NCBI GenBank assembly: GCA_035318985.1
Contig: DATHDP010000091.1
Span: 58,015-122,014 of the forward strand
Source of the DNA: VBAS01 sp035318985
Lineage (GTDB): Bacteria; Bacteroidota; Bacteroidia; Chitinophagales; Chitinophagaceae
Direction of reading: 5' to 3'
DNA: 64,000 nucleotides
Made by a program: the position numbers and the translations under genes. Positions 10,756 through 20,384 of the stretch are shown here, piece after piece; position 1 is the first letter of the stretch, and every line of letters begins with the position of its first letter. Under the pieces are notes generated by a model. That model was not told the origin of the DNA, ran no database searches, and was given only the letters and a program-made list of their open reading frames with translations.

Positions 10756-10917
10756 ATGCCCCCACCCTGCACTCCCTTCGCCGGCCCCAAAATGGTCATT
10801 CCCACAGAGAAATTCGTCAAATGCTTTTACCCGTTGGTACTATAGACTGAAAATCCGGGCTATGTCATAGTAGTTTTAATCCGTAAACTTAAAAAAGACC
10901 GCTAAAAAATCAGATTT

Positions 10918-13413
10918 ATGAAGTTGTACAATGTTTTGTTTGCTCTCTCAGTGACTGTGATAACAAATTTCGCTTTCGGCCAGGATAGCACAAGTAAGGC
11001 ACCTGCGCCAGCCAAAGTAAGACCATATAAAGATGTGATCACTGCCAGGGCTGAAACCAAGTCGGGTTTGTTTTCAGTTCATAAAATAGATGACAAATAC
11101 TATTTTGAAATTCCTGATTCACTTTTGAAAAGAGAAGTTCTTTTTACCACCCGTTTGGTAAAAGTGCCTACGGGAAGTCCACGCTTTGCCGGCGAAATAG
11201 TAAACAGCATTATTGTATCGTTTGAAAAAACGGGTGATGATAAATTGTTTGTACGTGTGATCACAAACGTTGCGGTTGCGGATTCAACGAATGCAATTGC
11301 AAAAGCAGTACGCAACTCTACTATTGATCCTATTGCTATGGTATTTGATATTAAAGCAAGAGGAACACAGAATAAAAGTTCAGTGATAGATGTGACAGAT
11401 CTTATTTCAAAAGATAATAATATTACAGGCTTTGACCCGAATGCAAGGAAAACGATGGGGCTTGGTGCAGTGGCTGCCGACAGGTCATATAACTTGTCTG
11501 TTACGCCTTTTGAACAAAATATCGAGATCAAGACTTTGAAGACCTTTGGCCTTGGTGCTGCGGCACCAGCTCCGGGGGCCGCACCTGGAGATGCTCCGGC
11601 TGCTTCTCCTAACGTTGGAGTAACAATGGAATTAAGTACATCCATCATGTTATTACCAGCTATACCAATGCAATCGAGACATGCAGACCCACGTGTAGGT
11701 TATTACAGTGAGAACTACAAGATATTTTCTGATGCTCAACAAAAAGTAGAAGACAAGAATTTTATTGTTCGTCATCGCATGGAGCCTAAACAAGAAGATA
11801 TACAACGTTACCTGAAAGGTGAATTGGTTGAACCAAAAGAGCCGATAGTGTTTTATGTTGATCCTGCCACACCGAAACAATGGCGTCCTTATATCATTGC
11901 TGGCATCAATGACTGGAATGAAGCTTTTAAAGCAGCCGGTTTTAAAAATGCTATCATCGGAAAAGAGTGGCCGGAGAATGATAGCACCATGTGCATTGAG
12001 GATGCTCGTTACAAAGTTGTTCGTTATTTCCCAACTAATCAATCGTTCTCTTATGCTCCGAGAATTTATGATCCAAGAAGTGGTGAAATTTTACAAACTT
12101 ATATAGGTTGGTCACATAGCAAATTACAATCGTTGTATGAATGGTATTTTTTACAGGCGGCTGCAATTGATAGTCGTGCAAGAACAACAAAGTTCAGTGA
12201 TGAGCTGATGGGTTCATTAATAAGAGCTGCTGTTGCCCGTGAAGTGGGACATACATTGGGTCTGCGTAATAATATGGCAGGAAGCAGCGCTTACCCGGTT
12301 GAAAAATTGAGAAATAAAAATTGGGTGGAAGCAAACGGATTTTCCGCTTCCATCATGGACTATATTCATTACAATTATGTAGCACAACCTGAAGATCATA
12401 TCTCTCCAAAAGGTCTTATACCGCAAATAGGTGAATATGACAAATGGGCTATTAAATATGGTTATTCTTATACTGGTAAAAATAACTTTGAAGACGATAA
12501 AAAGTTAGTACAGAAATGGACGACTGATGCATTTGATGTCAACCCGGCATTAAAATTCAGTCCTGAAATTGATTTGAATCCGAATGATCCTAATGATCCT
12601 TCGGCTCAAACTGAAGACCTGAGCAATGATCCTGTAAAAGCAGCTGAATATGGTATCAAAAACCTGAAAATTGTTACAGCTAATTTACTTGCTTGGACAA
12701 AAGAAGATATGGATATGTATGATAACACTAACGCCATGTATGGAAACGTAGTTGAATGGTACCAGATGCTTACCCGTCATGCATATACACAAATAGGTGG
12801 CACAAATGAAAATTTGAAAAGCATGGATCAGAAAGGAGATGTTTACACACTTGTACCTAAGGATGTACAAAAAAGAGCCATGGCATTTTTGCATAAAGAA
12901 GTATTTCAAACACCCACCTGGCTTTTTGATAAAAACCTGCTGAATAAATTCGCTAAGCCTGCTACTAAAGAAAAAGTGCAGAGATACCAGGACGATGCAA
13001 TTTACCAGGTATTAAAATCTTCCATCCTTTACAAAATGACGATCGAGACCATGCGTTTTGGCAAAGAGAAGACCTATACAGTTGATGAAATGCTTACTGA
13101 TCTGAACAATGGTTTATGGAGCGAATTAAAAACATCAACACCTGTTGTAATTGATCCATACAGAAGGTTTGTTCAAAAAGCAGAGCTCGTTAACCTTTTT
13201 AGGGTTATAGGTGAGTCAGCTGAGCCACCCAAACCAGGATCAACATCGCCTGATCTTTCAACAACAGATATACCGGTGGTGCTGCGTGTACACTTAGATA
13301 AAATAATGAACCAGTGCAAGGCAGCTATTCCGAACTGCAAAGACACAATGACATTGGCGCATTTACAATATGTGTATAATAAGATCAACAAGTTCCTCTA
13401 TCCAAAAAACTAA
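10918..13413 (+). CDS. Secreted zinc-metalloprotease homologue with degenerate active site
   Basis: 831 residues: signal peptide to about residue 22 (AFGQ), DUF5118-like segment (about 38-85), DUF5117-like segment (about 95-300) and a metzincin-like DUF4953 domain. Active members of this Bacteroidota family carry HEVGHTLGLRHN. Here residues 441-452 read REVGHTLGLRNN, so the first and third zinc-ligand histidines are Arg441 and Asn451, while Glu442, His445 and the Met-turn SIMDY are kept. It is therefore probably catalytically dead or much altered (inference). The neighbouring paralogue at 13451 has the intact motif. A 123-bp stretch (11861-11983) is 94 percent identical to the paralogue. Start: ATG followed by a good signal peptide. 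Confidence 0.88.
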   Translation: MKLYNVLFALSVTVITNFAFGQDSTSKAPAPAKVRPYKDVITARAETKSGLFSVHKIDDKYYFEIPDSLLKREVLFTTRLVKVPTGSPRFAGEIVNSIIVSFEKTGDDKLFVRVITNVAVADSTNAIAKAVRNSTIDPIAMVFDIKARGTQNKSSVIDVTDLISKDNNITGFDPNARKTMGLGAVAADRSYNLSVTPFEQNIEIKTLKTFGLGAAAPAPGAAPGDAPAASPNVGVTMELSTSIMLLPAIPMQSRHADPRVGYYSENYKIFSDAQQKVEDKNFIVRHRMEPKQEDIQRYLKGELVEPKEPIVFYVDPATPKQWRPYIIAGINDWNEAFKAAGFKNAIIGKEWPENDSTMCIEDARYKVVRYFPTNQSFSYAPRIYDPRSGEILQTYIGWSHSKLQSLYEWYFLQAAAIDSRARTTKFSDELMGSLIRAAVAREVGHTLGLRNNMAGSSAYPVEKLRNKNWVEANGFSASIMDYIHYNYVAQPEDHISPKGLIPQIGEYDKWAIKYGYSYTGKNNFEDDKKLVQKWTTDAFDVNPALKFSPEIDLNPNDPNDPSAQTEDLSNDPVKAAEYGIKNLKIVTANLLAWTKEDMDMYDNTNAMYGNVVEWYQMLTRHAYTQIGGTNENLKSMDQKGDVYTLVPKDVQKRAMAFLHKEVFQTPTWLFDKNLLNKFAKPATKEKVQRYQDDAIYQVLKSSILYKMTIETMRFGKEKTYTVDEMLTDLNNGLWSELKTSTPVVIDPYRRFVQKAELVNLFRVIGESAEPPKPGSTSPDLSTTDIPVVLRVHLDKIMNQCKAAIPNCKDTMTLAHLQYVYNKINKFLYPKN

Positions 13414-13450
13414 ACAGAGCACAATTTTCTACCAGATAAATTGAAACTAA

Positions 13451-15973
13451 ATGACACGTATTATTCTCATCATATTATTATCGGGCTTTTTTAATGCTGC
13501 TTTAGCGCAGGATAAAAAACCGGTTGAAAAACCAAAAGCTGATTCGGTTAAAAGTACAACTAAATCTATCAGTGATTTTGTTACCGCAAAAGCGATCAGC
13601 AAAAAAGGAATGTTTTCCATTCACCAGGTTGGTGAAAAATATTATTTCGAAATACCCGATTCATTGTTGGGAAGAGAATTACTCTTAACTACCTGGTTGG
13701 TGAAAGTGCCGGGCGGTAGCCCCAAGTTTGGCGGTGAAATAATGAATAACAGGACCATCAGTTTTACAAAATGGAACGGTGGAAGTAAAATTGCTTTGAA
13801 TGTTACCGCTACTATCAACCAGGTTGATACTACCAATGTTATTTCAACAGCAGTAAAAAATGCCAATGTAAATTCTGTTGCCATGTTGTTTGATATAAAA
13901 GCCCGTGGCAATACAGGCACTTCATTAATTGATGCAACTGATTTTCTGCAAAAAGAAAATTCATTTACGATGTTGAATGCCGAAGTTAAGAGTAGAATGT
14001 CCGTAGGATCGATGGCAGCCGACAGAAGTTCGTTGAAAAGTTTTGCAGCTTATCCTATTAATATAGAAATAAAAATGATGCGTACTTATAGCGCAACAAC
14101 TCCTGCGGCAATACCTGGTCGTCCTGCAGTTGCTCCTCTCGAAGCAGCGAAGTTGAGTGGTGCTATTACCATGGAAATTTCTACTTCCATTATGTTGATG
14201 CCTGAGAAGCCAATGACGCCAAGACGTTTTGATGCAAGGGTTGGTTATTTTGCTGATGCATACCAGGAATATGCCGATGCGCAACAAAAAGTAAATACAA
14301 AAATTTTTATTGTTCGTTACCGTCTTGAACCAAAAGCGGAAGATATGGATCGTTATAAGCGTGGCGAATTGGTAGAACCCAAAGAACCGATCGTTTATTA
14401 TATAGATCCTGCTACACCCAAACAATGGCGCCCTTATATCATTGCTGGTATCAACGACTGGAATGAAGCTTTTAAAGCTGCCGGTTTTAAAAATGCTATC
14501 ATAGGAAAAGAGTGGCCGGAGAATGATACAACAATGAGCCTGGAAGATGCACGGTACAAAGTGATCCGTTACTTCCCTTCAGAAGTTGCAAATGCTTATG
14601 GTCCGAATATTCATGATCCACGCAGCGGTGAAATATTACAGAGCTATGTAGGATGGTATCATAATGTAATGAGTTTGTTGCATGATTGGTACATGGTGCA
14701 GGCTGCACCAAACGATCCCCGTGCCCGCACTATGAAATTCAGCGACACCTTGATGGGTACACTTATCCGTTTTGTTTCATCACATGAAGTAGGTCATACA
14801 TTAGGGCTGCGTCATAACATGGGCAGCAGCAGTCTTACACCTGTTGAAAAATTGCGTGATAAAAAATGGGTGGAAGAACATGGCCATTCAAATTCTATTA
14901 TGGACTATGCACGTTTTAACTACGTAGCACAACCAGAAGACAGTATTGGCCAGGACGGCATTATGCCACGCATTAATGATTACGATAAGTGGGCCATCAA
15001 ATGGGGTTATACATATACAGGTATAAAAGATGATGAAGAAGATCGTAAAGTTGTAACCAAATGGATCGTTGATAGTCTAAAAGCAAATCCACGTTTATGG
15101 TTTGGTGGCGAAGGATTTAATAATGATGCACGTTGCCAGTCAGAAGATGTAGGCGACAACAGCATGAAGGCAAGTGAGTATGGCATTAAGAACCTTAAAT
15201 ATGTAATGGCGCATTTACCTGAATGGACAAAGGATAGCAATGACCTCTATACCAATTTGAATAATATGTATCGGCAGGTAGCAACACAGTTTCTGCGTTA
15301 TTGCAATCATGTAACTGCGAATGTTGCCAGTGTATATGAAACATGGAAAACAGTAGAACAACCCGGTGATACATATATAAATTCACCAAAAGAAAAATCA
15401 AAAGAAGCGGTTGCTTTTTTAACTAAAGAAGTCTTTAATACACCAGAGTGGTTGCTCGATAATGAAATTCTGAATAAGATCAGCAACCCTGTAAGATCAG
15501 GTGCTACGGCAAATATCCAGGCAAGAGTACTTGATCAATTACTAAGCGACAGGGTGTTCAATACATTACTGTTGGAGGAGAACCGTTACGGCAAGGGCAA
15601 TACTTATTCCATTATTGAATTTATGGATGATGTAAAAGCGGGTGTGTGGACCGAGCTTAAAAATAAAAAAACGATCAGCATATACCGACGTGGTTTACAA
15701 AAAAATTATGTATCCAATTTGTTTGCTTCGATCAAAGAAGCAGAAGAAGGTGCAAATATCATGGCTATGTTGGTTGGAGGACCTGCGGCAGCAGAAGCCC
15801 TTCCTGTGACTACCAGTTCTGATATTGGCTCTTTCCTTGCATTGCATCTTCGGAAACTTCGTGAAGAAATTTTAGCGGCGATCCCTACAATTACTGATAA
15901 AGACTCAAAAGATCATCTCAACTATATCGCAGAACAAATCAAAAACAGGCTGGACAATAGGTTAAATAAATAA
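13451..15973 (+). CDS. Secreted zinc-dependent metalloprotease (DUF5117/DUF5118/DUF4953)
   Basis: 840 residues: signal peptide to about residue 20 (AALAQ), then the DUF5118, DUF5117 and DUF4953 order seen in its upstream paralogue. The zinc site is intact: HEVGHTLGLRHN at residues 445-456 gives ligands H445, H449 and H455 with catalytic E446, followed by the Met-turn SIMDY. Predicted to degrade proteins in the periplasm or outside the cell. The gene lies 37 bases after the degenerate paralogue and 10 bases before a TlpA-like gene, so these four genes form one operon just downstream of the SusCD locus. A partnership with the receptors, in which the protease makes peptides for uptake, is inferred. 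Confidence 0.92.
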   Translation: MTRIILIILLSGFFNAALAQDKKPVEKPKADSVKSTTKSISDFVTAKAISKKGMFSIHQVGEKYYFEIPDSLLGRELLLTTWLVKVPGGSPKFGGEIMNNRTISFTKWNGGSKIALNVTATINQVDTTNVISTAVKNANVNSVAMLFDIKARGNTGTSLIDATDFLQKENSFTMLNAEVKSRMSVGSMAADRSSLKSFAAYPINIEIKMMRTYSATTPAAIPGRPAVAPLEAAKLSGAITMEISTSIMLMPEKPMTPRRFDARVGYFADAYQEYADAQQKVNTKIFIVRYRLEPKAEDMDRYKRGELVEPKEPIVYYIDPATPKQWRPYIIAGINDWNEAFKAAGFKNAIIGKEWPENDTTMSLEDARYKVIRYFPSEVANAYGPNIHDPRSGEILQSYVGWYHNVMSLLHDWYMVQAAPNDPRARTMKFSDTLMGTLIRFVSSHEVGHTLGLRHNMGSSSLTPVEKLRDKKWVEEHGHSNSIMDYARFNYVAQPEDSIGQDGIMPRINDYDKWAIKWGYTYTGIKDDEEDRKVVTKWIVDSLKANPRLWFGGEGFNNDARCQSEDVGDNSMKASEYGIKNLKYVMAHLPEWTKDSNDLYTNLNNMYRQVATQFLRYCNHVTANVASVYETWKTVEQPGDTYINSPKEKSKEAVAFLTKEVFNTPEWLLDNEILNKISNPVRSGATANIQARVLDQLLSDRVFNTLLLEENRYGKGNTYSIIEFMDDVKAGVWTELKNKKTISIYRRGLQKNYVSNLFASIKEAEEGANIMAMLVGGPAAAEALPVTTSSDIGSFLALHLRKLREEILAAIPTITDKDSKDHLNYIAEQIKNRLDNRLNK

Positions 15974-15983
15974 TTTTAAAGAG

Positions 15984-17414
15984 ATGAGAAAAATGTTCAA
16001 CATAAAATATTCCTTTCTTTCATTTGTTGTGTTGCTTGCATGCGGCCAGGTTGTATTTGCAGATCCTGTAAATACAATTGTACGTGGTAAAGTTCATAAT
16101 GCAGGTACGCAGTCTGTCGCCTTGTTTAAAGTCGAAAATGGGGAAGCGGTCAAAATCGGTTTTCGCTGGCCTGCAAAAGATGGCAGTTTCAGTTTTGACA
16201 TACCATTGGAAAATGAATCGATCTTTTTTATCGACAAAGCAGCACAGCTGGGTGATCTTAAAAATGTTTTGTATCTCAAACCAGGTGAGATTGTTCAGTT
16301 GAATATATATTCAAATAAACTAGGGGTTGACTATGACAGTTGCAAAATTGATAACAGGAACAGTGAAACTGCTTTACTTCAACAATGGACCGACATGTTC
16401 ATTCCTCTTTGTAAAGCAGGAAGAAATATACAGGGAAGAGAGAGTTTCTTTGGGATATATAACCAGTTTGTTGCAAAGGCTGAAGCATTTAAAAATTCTG
16501 TTCACACATCCAACAATTATTTCAACCAGTTATTAAAACTGAAGGTTGATATTGACCTGGATTTTGCAAGAACCGCAGCGTTCTTTTACTTCGGCAGCAG
16601 GGTGAATTCTTATTATGATACAAGTATGGCTCATCGCAGTTTTTATAACCCTGTTTTACAAAAAGGAAAATATTGTGATGCCTTATTGCTGGAAACAGAT
16701 CGTGGCATGGAGCTTTTACGATTTTATATTTCGTTCCATCGGTTTTTTGAATCAAAAAATATTAAGGAATTTCAACAGGCCTCTTTCAAAACACCGTTTG
16801 TTGAACCGGTGTGTAACGATACATTGAAAGGCGCTTTAGTTTTGAGCTATATAAACAGGGTGATCAAACAGGAAGATTTCATAGCAATCCTTCAGCCATA
16901 CGAAAAATATTTTCTTACAGCATCGTTTAAAGAAACTTACGAGCAAAAGAAAAATGAATTGGTGCCTTTTGCCCGCGGCACTAAAGCTTATAACTTTTCC
17001 TTGCCCGATATAAATGATAAATCCGTTTCATTATCCGACTTTAAAGGAAAGATTGTTGTGCTGGATATATGGGCGATGTGGTGTGGTGCCTGCCTGAAAG
17101 AAATGCCTTTTTTCCAAAAAGTGGAAGAAGATTTCAAAGACCGGGAAGATATTGTATTCATTGGTTTATCACATGACGGGAAGGGAAAGAAAGCAACATG
17201 GAAGAACTTTGTTGCAAAGAAAGGATGGAAAAACGTTCAACTGCTTGCCGAATATGATGAATCGGTTGGTAAGTACTATAAGATCGAAGGCATTCCCCGC
17301 TATATGATCTTTGATAAAGAAGGGAAAATTGTAACGGTGGATGCACCGCGTCCTTCTGATCCGGAATTCAAATCATTGATTGAAGAAACACTACAATCCA
17401 ATAGCGTAAAATGA
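15984..17414 (+). CDS. TlpA-family thioredoxin-like protein with DUF4369-type N-terminus
   Basis: 476 residues with a signal peptide to about residue 26 (VVFAD). The N-terminal two thirds are beta-rich then helical, like DUF4369-containing redoxins. The C-terminal AhpC/TSA-thioredoxin domain starts near residue 330 (YNFSLPDINDKSVSLSDFKGK) and holds the redox motif WCGAC with C367 and C370. Family role: extracytoplasmic thiol-disulfide exchange. The start at 15984 has a second Met at codon 4. Its stop overlaps the next start as ATGA (17411), so the two TlpA genes are translationally coupled. Its place after the metalloproteases suggests maintenance of secreted proteins (inference). Confidence 0.9.
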   Translation: MRKMFNIKYSFLSFVVLLACGQVVFADPVNTIVRGKVHNAGTQSVALFKVENGEAVKIGFRWPAKDGSFSFDIPLENESIFFIDKAAQLGDLKNVLYLKPGEIVQLNIYSNKLGVDYDSCKIDNRNSETALLQQWTDMFIPLCKAGRNIQGRESFFGIYNQFVAKAEAFKNSVHTSNNYFNQLLKLKVDIDLDFARTAAFFYFGSRVNSYYDTSMAHRSFYNPVLQKGKYCDALLLETDRGMELLRFYISFHRFFESKNIKEFQQASFKTPFVEPVCNDTLKGALVLSYINRVIKQEDFIAILQPYEKYFLTASFKETYEQKKNELVPFARGTKAYNFSLPDINDKSVSLSDFKGKIVVLDIWAMWCGACLKEMPFFQKVEEDFKDREDIVFIGLSHDGKGKKATWKNFVAKKGWKNVQLLAEYDESVGKYYKIEGIPRYMIFDKEGKIVTVDAPRPSDPEFKSLIEETLQSNSVK

Positions 17415-19204
17415 AACTCTCTATAAAAAATATTATTGCGTGTATTGCCAGCCTGGTAATTGTTAATGTTTCTTTTGCCCAACAAAACACGATGATCTTA
17501 AGCGGCACATTTACTGAAAAAATATACGCCGAACTGACACTACTTAAAACTGTAAACAACAAGATCCAAAAATTGGGTGATTATACTATTAATCCATCCA
17601 ACCCAGAATTTGTTTTTGCTTTGCCTGCTGATACAACCATAACTTATAGATTCCAGATAACGATCATGAAGCAGGGGCACATGAGGTTGGAGGCAGATAA
17701 ATATTATACGCTTCCTTTGACACTGAAACCTGGTCAGAACTATTCACTAAAAGTTATTCCCTCGAAATTAGATGCTGCAAAAAAAACAGGGTTCGAATTA
17801 AAGCCAGGTACAAAAAGATCTTCCGTTGCATTTGTAAGCGGGAAATTGGTCAATTGGAATCTTGGGAACACTATTACGATCAAGAGAGTTGTTGATGGAG
17901 GTTTCGAAACAGTAAATAGTTTTAGCATTCCTAAAGGGGAAAATTCTTTTTTGTTGCCTTGCGTGGTAAAAGAGGAAGGTTTTTATTATCTCAACTCTCT
18001 ACGCTGGAAACTTCGTGTTTACTTGAAACCTGCCGATAAACTTGAACTGGCTATTGATACTAAATCTGGATCTTATGAGGTCGTCAATGGTTCTGAAGAA
18101 AATCAATTGATACAGCAATGGCAACAATTGATCTCCCCTATTACTAACTATGGCTATAACTTATCAATTCTTCAACGAGATACTTTTGATCTGAACACCT
18201 ATCAGAAAACTTATGAAAGCCTGGAATCGTCTATCGTAAATTTCAGAAACAATATCAATCATACTGGGTCAAGATTCAGTAAGCTTTTCAGGATGGCAAT
18301 TGATGTAGATAAAGAATTCGCACCTATCATATTTTTACTTAATGCCCAAGCAAAAACAACAAAGGGATTCGGGGGTACACCCAGGGATTTTAATAATGTT
18401 CCAGATTTTTACAAGCAATTTATACATGAAGGTAAATTTAATGATGCATCATTATTAAATATTGGTGAAGCAAGATCTTACATGAACTTGTATACAAAAC
18501 TCATTATTGCTTCCTTAACTACAGATCAAAGAAAGCAATTAACACAAAGTGAAAAACTCGGGCTGAAGATCAATGCAATTTCAAATGACACTTTGAAGTC
18601 TTATTTCTTCATGGATGAGATGTCAGAAATAGAAGTAAATAACCTGACTGAATTCAGATCCACATTTGAACCGTATAAAAAATACAATACGACTGCTGCA
18701 GTAAAAAAGAAATACACTGAAAAATACGAGGGGTTCATAGGTGATACGGCATATGTGGGTAAATCGTCTTACAATTTTTCATTGCCTGATTCTACTGGTC
18801 GCATTTTTTCTATGAAGGACTTTAGAGGTAAAGTAGTATTTATAGATGTATGGGCTACCTGGTGCGGACCATGCAGAGAACAGTTTCCTTTTCTTAAAGA
18901 AGTTGAAGAAGAATATAAAGACAACAATGATATTGTTTTCCTGGGTATAACTATTGATCGTACCAGGGATCGTCAGAAATGGATCAACACGATAAAGAAA
19001 GAAAATCTGCCGCCTTTGCAATTATTTGATGACATGGGAAAATCTTTTGCTCGTAAATACGAGATCAATGCTATTCCAAGATTTTTACTGATCAGCAAAG
19101 ATGGTAAATGGATAGAAGTTCGTTGTCCTCGTCCGGAAGCAAAAGAGGATCTTAAAAAATATTTGGATAAGGCTTTACAAGAAAAACCATTAGTAAAAGA
19201 TTAA
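17411..19204 (+). CDS. TlpA-family thioredoxin-like protein, long N-terminal region
   Basis: 597 residues with signal peptide ending near SFAQQ (residue about 23). The N-terminal region appears to contain two beta-rich DUF4369-like parts (about 30-130 and 140-230) and a helical linker. The C-terminal thioredoxin domain starts near residue 450 (YNFSLPDSTGRIFSMKDFRGK) and contains WCGPC with C485 and C488, followed by the cis-Pro region AIPRF. Overlaps the previous TlpA gene by 4 bases (ATGA). It is the last gene of the metalloprotease operon. No clear hairpin terminator is visible after it, only a T-rich run near 19242. Confidence 0.9.
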   Translation: MKLSIKNIIACIASLVIVNVSFAQQNTMILSGTFTEKIYAELTLLKTVNNKIQKLGDYTINPSNPEFVFALPADTTITYRFQITIMKQGHMRLEADKYYTLPLTLKPGQNYSLKVIPSKLDAAKKTGFELKPGTKRSSVAFVSGKLVNWNLGNTITIKRVVDGGFETVNSFSIPKGENSFLLPCVVKEEGFYYLNSLRWKLRVYLKPADKLELAIDTKSGSYEVVNGSEENQLIQQWQQLISPITNYGYNLSILQRDTFDLNTYQKTYESLESSIVNFRNNINHTGSRFSKLFRMAIDVDKEFAPIIFLLNAQAKTTKGFGGTPRDFNNVPDFYKQFIHEGKFNDASLLNIGEARSYMNLYTKLIIASLTTDQRKQLTQSEKLGLKINAISNDTLKSYFFMDEMSEIEVNNLTEFRSTFEPYKKYNTTAAVKKKYTEKYEGFIGDTAYVGKSSYNFSLPDSTGRIFSMKDFRGKVVFIDVWATWCGPCREQFPFLKEVEEEYKDNNDIVFLGITIDRTRDRQKWINTIKKENLPPLQLFDDMGKSFARKYEINAIPRFLLISKDGKWIEVRCPRPEAKEDLKKYLDKALQEKPLVKD

Positions 19205-19351
19205 GCTATTTGTTGCTTCAAATAAAAAAGTAAGAAAGTTTTTTTTTCATAGACAGTTAGTTTTGGTTACGAGGGGCATTTCTATGTCCCTTTCTGTTTT
19301 GAATATGCTAAGTTGAAAATTAAAATATCACAAGAGTTTGTGAATATGAAG

Positions 19352-19426
19352 TGGGACGTATTGGATTCGAACCAATGACCCCTACTCTGTCAAAGTAGTG
19401 CTCTAAACCAACTGAGCTAACGTCCC
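19352..19426 (-). tRNA. tRNA-Val (anticodon GAC)
   Basis: A cloverleaf can be folded by eye on the minus strand: acceptor GGGACGT with ACGTCCC, D arm TAGCTCAG, anticodon stem CTACT/AGTAG with loop TTGACAG (anticodon GAC, reads GUC/GUU, Val), T arm with GGTTCGAATCC. 75 bases, discriminator A, CCA not encoded. Nearby are a second valine tRNA at 19879 and valS at 22227. Confidence 0.95.
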
Positions 19427-19507
19427 GGGCCGGTAAATTTAAGCAGTTCTCCACATTCATAAAATCGCTTTACAAACTTTCCTACATTTACTTTATCAAT
19501 TATTAAA

Positions 19508-19798
19508 ATGAAAGCCTACCAGGTAACAATAAATTTTGATTGGAATGATGAGTTTGCAGCACTAATACCAGCACATCGCACCTATATCAATATGCTCATT
19601 AATAAAAACATTATTGATCAATATGTGGTGAGTATGGAATCACAAAGGGTTTGGGTAACATTAAATGCAGAAACGAAATCCGAGGTTGAAAAAATATTGA
19701 AGAAATCTCCCCTTTTTAAGTACTGGACCTACGAGATCGATGAGTTGTTTGTGATCGATGGACAACTTTACAGGCTGCCTGCAGTAACACCGAATTAG
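19508..19798 (+). CDS. Small hypothetical protein, YCII/muconolactone-isomerase-like fold
   Basis: 96 residues, no signal peptide. The length and pattern, with an initial strand MKAYQVTINF, two helices and a closing strand near YWTYEIDELFVI, resemble small dimeric alpha/beta ferredoxin-like proteins such as YCII or muconolactone isomerase, but no catalytic residue can be assigned. It sits alone between two tRNA-Val genes of opposite strand. Codon use is ordinary for the window. I do not recognise a specific function. Confidence 0.7.
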   Translation: MKAYQVTINFDWNDEFAALIPAHRTYINMLINKNIIDQYVVSMESQRVWVTLNAETKSEVEKILKKSPLFKYWTYEIDELFVIDGQLYRLPAVTPN

Positions 19799-19878
19799 AT
19801 CAAAAAAGATTTTTCCCAAAAACCTGATACCCCTATCTTTGCCCTCCCAAAAACGTGATTGCTTCACGTTGTTCGCAA

Positions 19879-19953
19879 GGGAGTTTAGCTCAGCTGGTTC
19901 AGAGCATCTGCCTTACAAGCAGAGGGTCGGCGGTTCGAACCCGTCAACTCCCA
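19879..19953 (+). tRNA. tRNA-Val (anticodon TAC)
   Basis: Acceptor GGGAGTT pairs with AACTCCC; D arm TAGCTCAGCTGG; anticodon stem TCTGC/GCAGA around loop CTTACAA (anticodon UAC, reads GUA/GUG, Val); T arm CGGCGGTTCGAACCCGTC. 75 bases, discriminator A, CCA not encoded. A strong terminator follows after 5 bases. Confidence 0.96.
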
Positions 19954-19958
19954 CACAG

Positions 19959-19983
19959 GCCTCGCAATAGCGGGGCTTTTTTT
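19959..19983 (+). terminator. Rho-independent terminator of tRNA-Val(TAC)
   Basis: A 7-bp stem GCCTCGC/GCGGGGC (one T-G pair) with AATA loop is followed by seven T. It lies 5 bases after the tRNA. Confidence 0.92.
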
Positions 19984-20081
19984 ATGCACTTAGTTAGAAA
20001 TTAAGTTGATAAGATAGGAGTTTTCCATGATCCCCTTTTTTAAAATACGCTAAATAAGAATTATTTTTACAGCCTTAATAT

Positions 20082-20384
20082 ATGTCTTCAATCAAACCAG
20101 GTACGCAAATTAAAGAATGGGAAGAAAACGATGTTCTTACCAGTGTGGAGGAACCATGCAATCTTATTGTATGGAATGATGAGGTTAATACGTTTGAATG
20201 GGTGATCGATACCTTGATGGAGATCTGTGGCCATAGTCATGAACAAGCAGAACAATGTGCTTACATTATACACTTCCAGGGAAAATATGCAGTAAAGAAT
20301 GGAAGTTACGATGAATTGAAACCAAAGTGTGATGCTATTACTGACAGAGGTATTGGTGCTACTGTCGAAATGGTTGTTCAATAA
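20082..20384 (+). CDS. clpS: ATP-dependent Clp protease adaptor ClpS
   Basis: 100 residues, the usual length. The core LIVWNDEVNTFEWVIDTLMEICGHSHEQAEQCAYIIHFQGKY matches ClpS: the ND pair and the following helix form the pocket that binds N-terminal Leu, Phe, Trp or Tyr, and the N-terminal tail engages ClpA/ClpC. ClpS delivers N-degron proteins to the Clp protease in the cytoplasm. The next gene encodes Aat, the enzyme that makes such N-degrons, 154 bases downstream, so source and reader of the signal are neighbours. Confidence 0.93.
   Translation: MSSIKPGTQIKEWEENDVLTSVEEPCNLIVWNDEVNTFEWVIDTLMEICGHSHEQAEQCAYIIHFQGKYAVKNGSYDELKPKCDAITDRGIGATVEMVVQ

Noticed and set aside
11100..11648. A 182-codon open frame on the minus strand opposite the first metalloprotease
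   Set aside because: It lies wholly within a well-supported gene, its translation is low-complexity (Ala/Pro/Gly runs mirroring the linker opposite), and the same kind of shadow frame occurs opposite the second metalloprotease (13642-13920 and 13961-14425).
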